Shown piece after piece: positions 34,476 through 34,978 of a DNA stretch of 34,978 nt. The stretch is from Bacillota bacterium (GTDB lineage Bacteria > Bacillota > Sulfobacillia > JACIYH01): assembly GCA_040757085.1 (NCBI GenBank), contig JBFLXJ010000014.1, forward strand, positions 1-34,978, given 5' to 3'. Below the pieces are notes generated by a model. That model saw only the letters and a list, made by a program, of their open reading frames with translations, was not told the origin of the DNA and did no database searches. Position numbers and translations under genes: made by a program. Within the stretch, counting starts at the first letter, position 1. Each line of letters begins with the position of its first letter.

Positions 34476-34509
34476 GCCCGCCGCCTGAATCCCCCATACT
34501 CGGGCGGGT
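34476..34509. terminator. Weak hairpin between convergent genes
   Basis: GCCCGCC at 34476-34482 can pair with GGCGGGT at 34503-34509 over a 20-base loop, between the regulator stop and the convergent DUF2642-like stop. No T-run follows on either side, so the call is weak. Confidence 0.25.
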
Positions 34510-34510
34510 G

Positions 34511-34747
34511 CTACATCATCATTCCGGGGGCGGTGGGCCGCACCCAGCACATCTGCCGCATGCGCACGTGAGCCGGTCCCTGAGGCGTCTCCAGCAGCAC
34601 GTGGTCGGGGAAGACCTGTCGCAGCACCCCGGCAATACTCCCGCAGGTCGTGGCCACCTGGACCTGCTGCCCTACCAAGGCGTGCAAGTGCCGGACAAAC
34701 TGCGGCTCGTCAAATCCCGAAATGAGCGAGGGCTCGGAGCTTGACAT
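34511..34747 (-). CDS. Small DUF2642-like protein
   Basis: The 78-residue protein has an SH3-like or LSM-like beta pattern: LHALVGQQVQVATTCGSIAGVL, then DHVLLETPQGPAHVRMRQMCWVRP. This resembles DUF2642 and similar small proteins of spore-forming Bacillota, some of them spore-associated. The ATG at 34747 has a near-perfect AGGAGGTGA six bases upstream, so it is almost certainly translated. It is transcribed toward the two-component genes and ends 43 bases from the regulator stop. Confidence 0.75.
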   Translation of the reverse strand: MSSSEPSLISGFDEPQFVRHLHALVGQQVQVATTCGSIAGVLRQVFPDHVLLETPQGPAHVRMRQMCWVRPTAPGMMM

Positions 34748-34978
34748 AATCTCACCTCCTGTCTACACGATTTTACGCAGCAGAACCGGAGAGCGTTCCG
34801 GTACAGACGCCCGCGCCGGCCACTATCAGAGACCGGACATACTGCGCTCGAGGTGCATGTTGCCTCAGAATAAAAAGTACTTGTACCACGGATCGTTGCC
34901 TCAGAATGAAAGGTACTTGTACTCAAGTGGGTTAACCCCTTTCTGCGAGGACTGGGGTTTGAGCGGAGACGACTGAGT
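34748..34978. other. Gene-poor right edge
   Basis: Apart from the SD and leader of the DUF2642-like gene and the tandem repeats, this stretch holds no convincing gene. Its base composition is less G+C-rich than the chromosome to its left, starting near 34850. GGTTAACC at 34929-34936 is a perfect palindrome. Confidence 0.4.
34859..34922. repeat. Two tandem 28-bp direct repeats at 36-bp period
   Basis: Copy 1 (34859-34886) and copy 2 (34895-34922) share GTTGCCTCAGAAT-R-AAA-R-GTACTTGTAC with two differences. Each contains a palindromic or near-palindromic GTACTTGTAC core. Short tandem direct repeats beginning TG near a junction resemble the multiple transposase-binding sites at the ends of IS21-family (and Mu/Tn7-like) elements. 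The rest of any element would lie outside the window, and no transposase is visible. Confidence 0.6.

Noticed and set aside
34859-34922. Tandem repeats as a CRISPR array
   Set aside because: Only two copies with an 8-base gap between repeats; CRISPR spacers are about 30 bases and no cas gene is present.

Overview
The window looks like chromosome from a high-G+C, anaerobic, probably spore-forming member of the Bacillota (clostridial or limnochordial type). The evidence is the gene order relA - dtd - MBL-fold hydrolase - hisS - aspS followed by a 6S-like RNA, a DppA-type M55 D-aminopeptidase, a small DUF2642-like protein with a strong Gram-positive Shine-Dalgarno (SD) sequence, and TAXI-type TRAP transport. 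Most of the window is strongly G+C rich. The first ~1.2 kb is visibly less so and looks acquired.

Region 1 (1-2.7 kb): a small siroheme/4Fe-4S sulfite/nitrite-reductase-like protein in the lower-G+C segment, then azlC-azlD (branched-chain amino acid exporter) behind a good sigma-A promoter.

Region 2 (2.7-13.1 kb, minus strand): a candidate organic-acid uptake and catabolism locus. In transcription order it holds a DUF1850 protein, a fused TRAP permease, a TAXI binding lipoprotein, a family I acyl-CoA hydrolase/CoA-transferase, a GAF-PAS-AAA+-Fis sigma-54 activator and an acetolactate-synthase-like thiamine-diphosphate (ThDP) enzyme. A near-consensus sigma-54 (-24/-12) promoter with two upstream dyads lies between the activator gene and the ThDP gene. 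Downstream of the ThDP gene are a decayed Mg-chelatase-type ATPase fragment and an unrecognised ORF.

Region 3 (13.2-22.1 kb, minus): housekeeping. It contains trxA, a candidate 6S RNA with its own promoter, aspS, hisS, dppA-like, an MBL hydrolase, dtd, relA/spoT and a LapA-domain protein. Sigma-A promoters are readable for trxA, the 6S candidate, hisS and relA.

Region 4 (22.2-29 kb): an AAA+ ATPase and VWA protein pair of ChlI/ChlD (MoxR-like) type, a divergent stand-alone LUD-domain (LutC-like) gene, and a minus-strand MATE - ROK kinase - cupin set.

Region 5 (29-34.5 kb, plus): a two-subunit glutaconate-type CoA-transferase behind a perfect-consensus sigma-54 promoter, followed by a soluble PAS histidine kinase and an NtrC-type response regulator that probably activate that promoter. 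A small DUF2642-like gene is convergent with it. The right edge carries two tandem 28-bp direct repeats at 36-bp period that may be one end of an insertion element.

The main theme is two independent sigma-54 circuits. Each pairs an activator with a different CoA-transferase family, consistent with substrate-inducible use of small carboxylic acids. The substrates cannot be read from the sequence.
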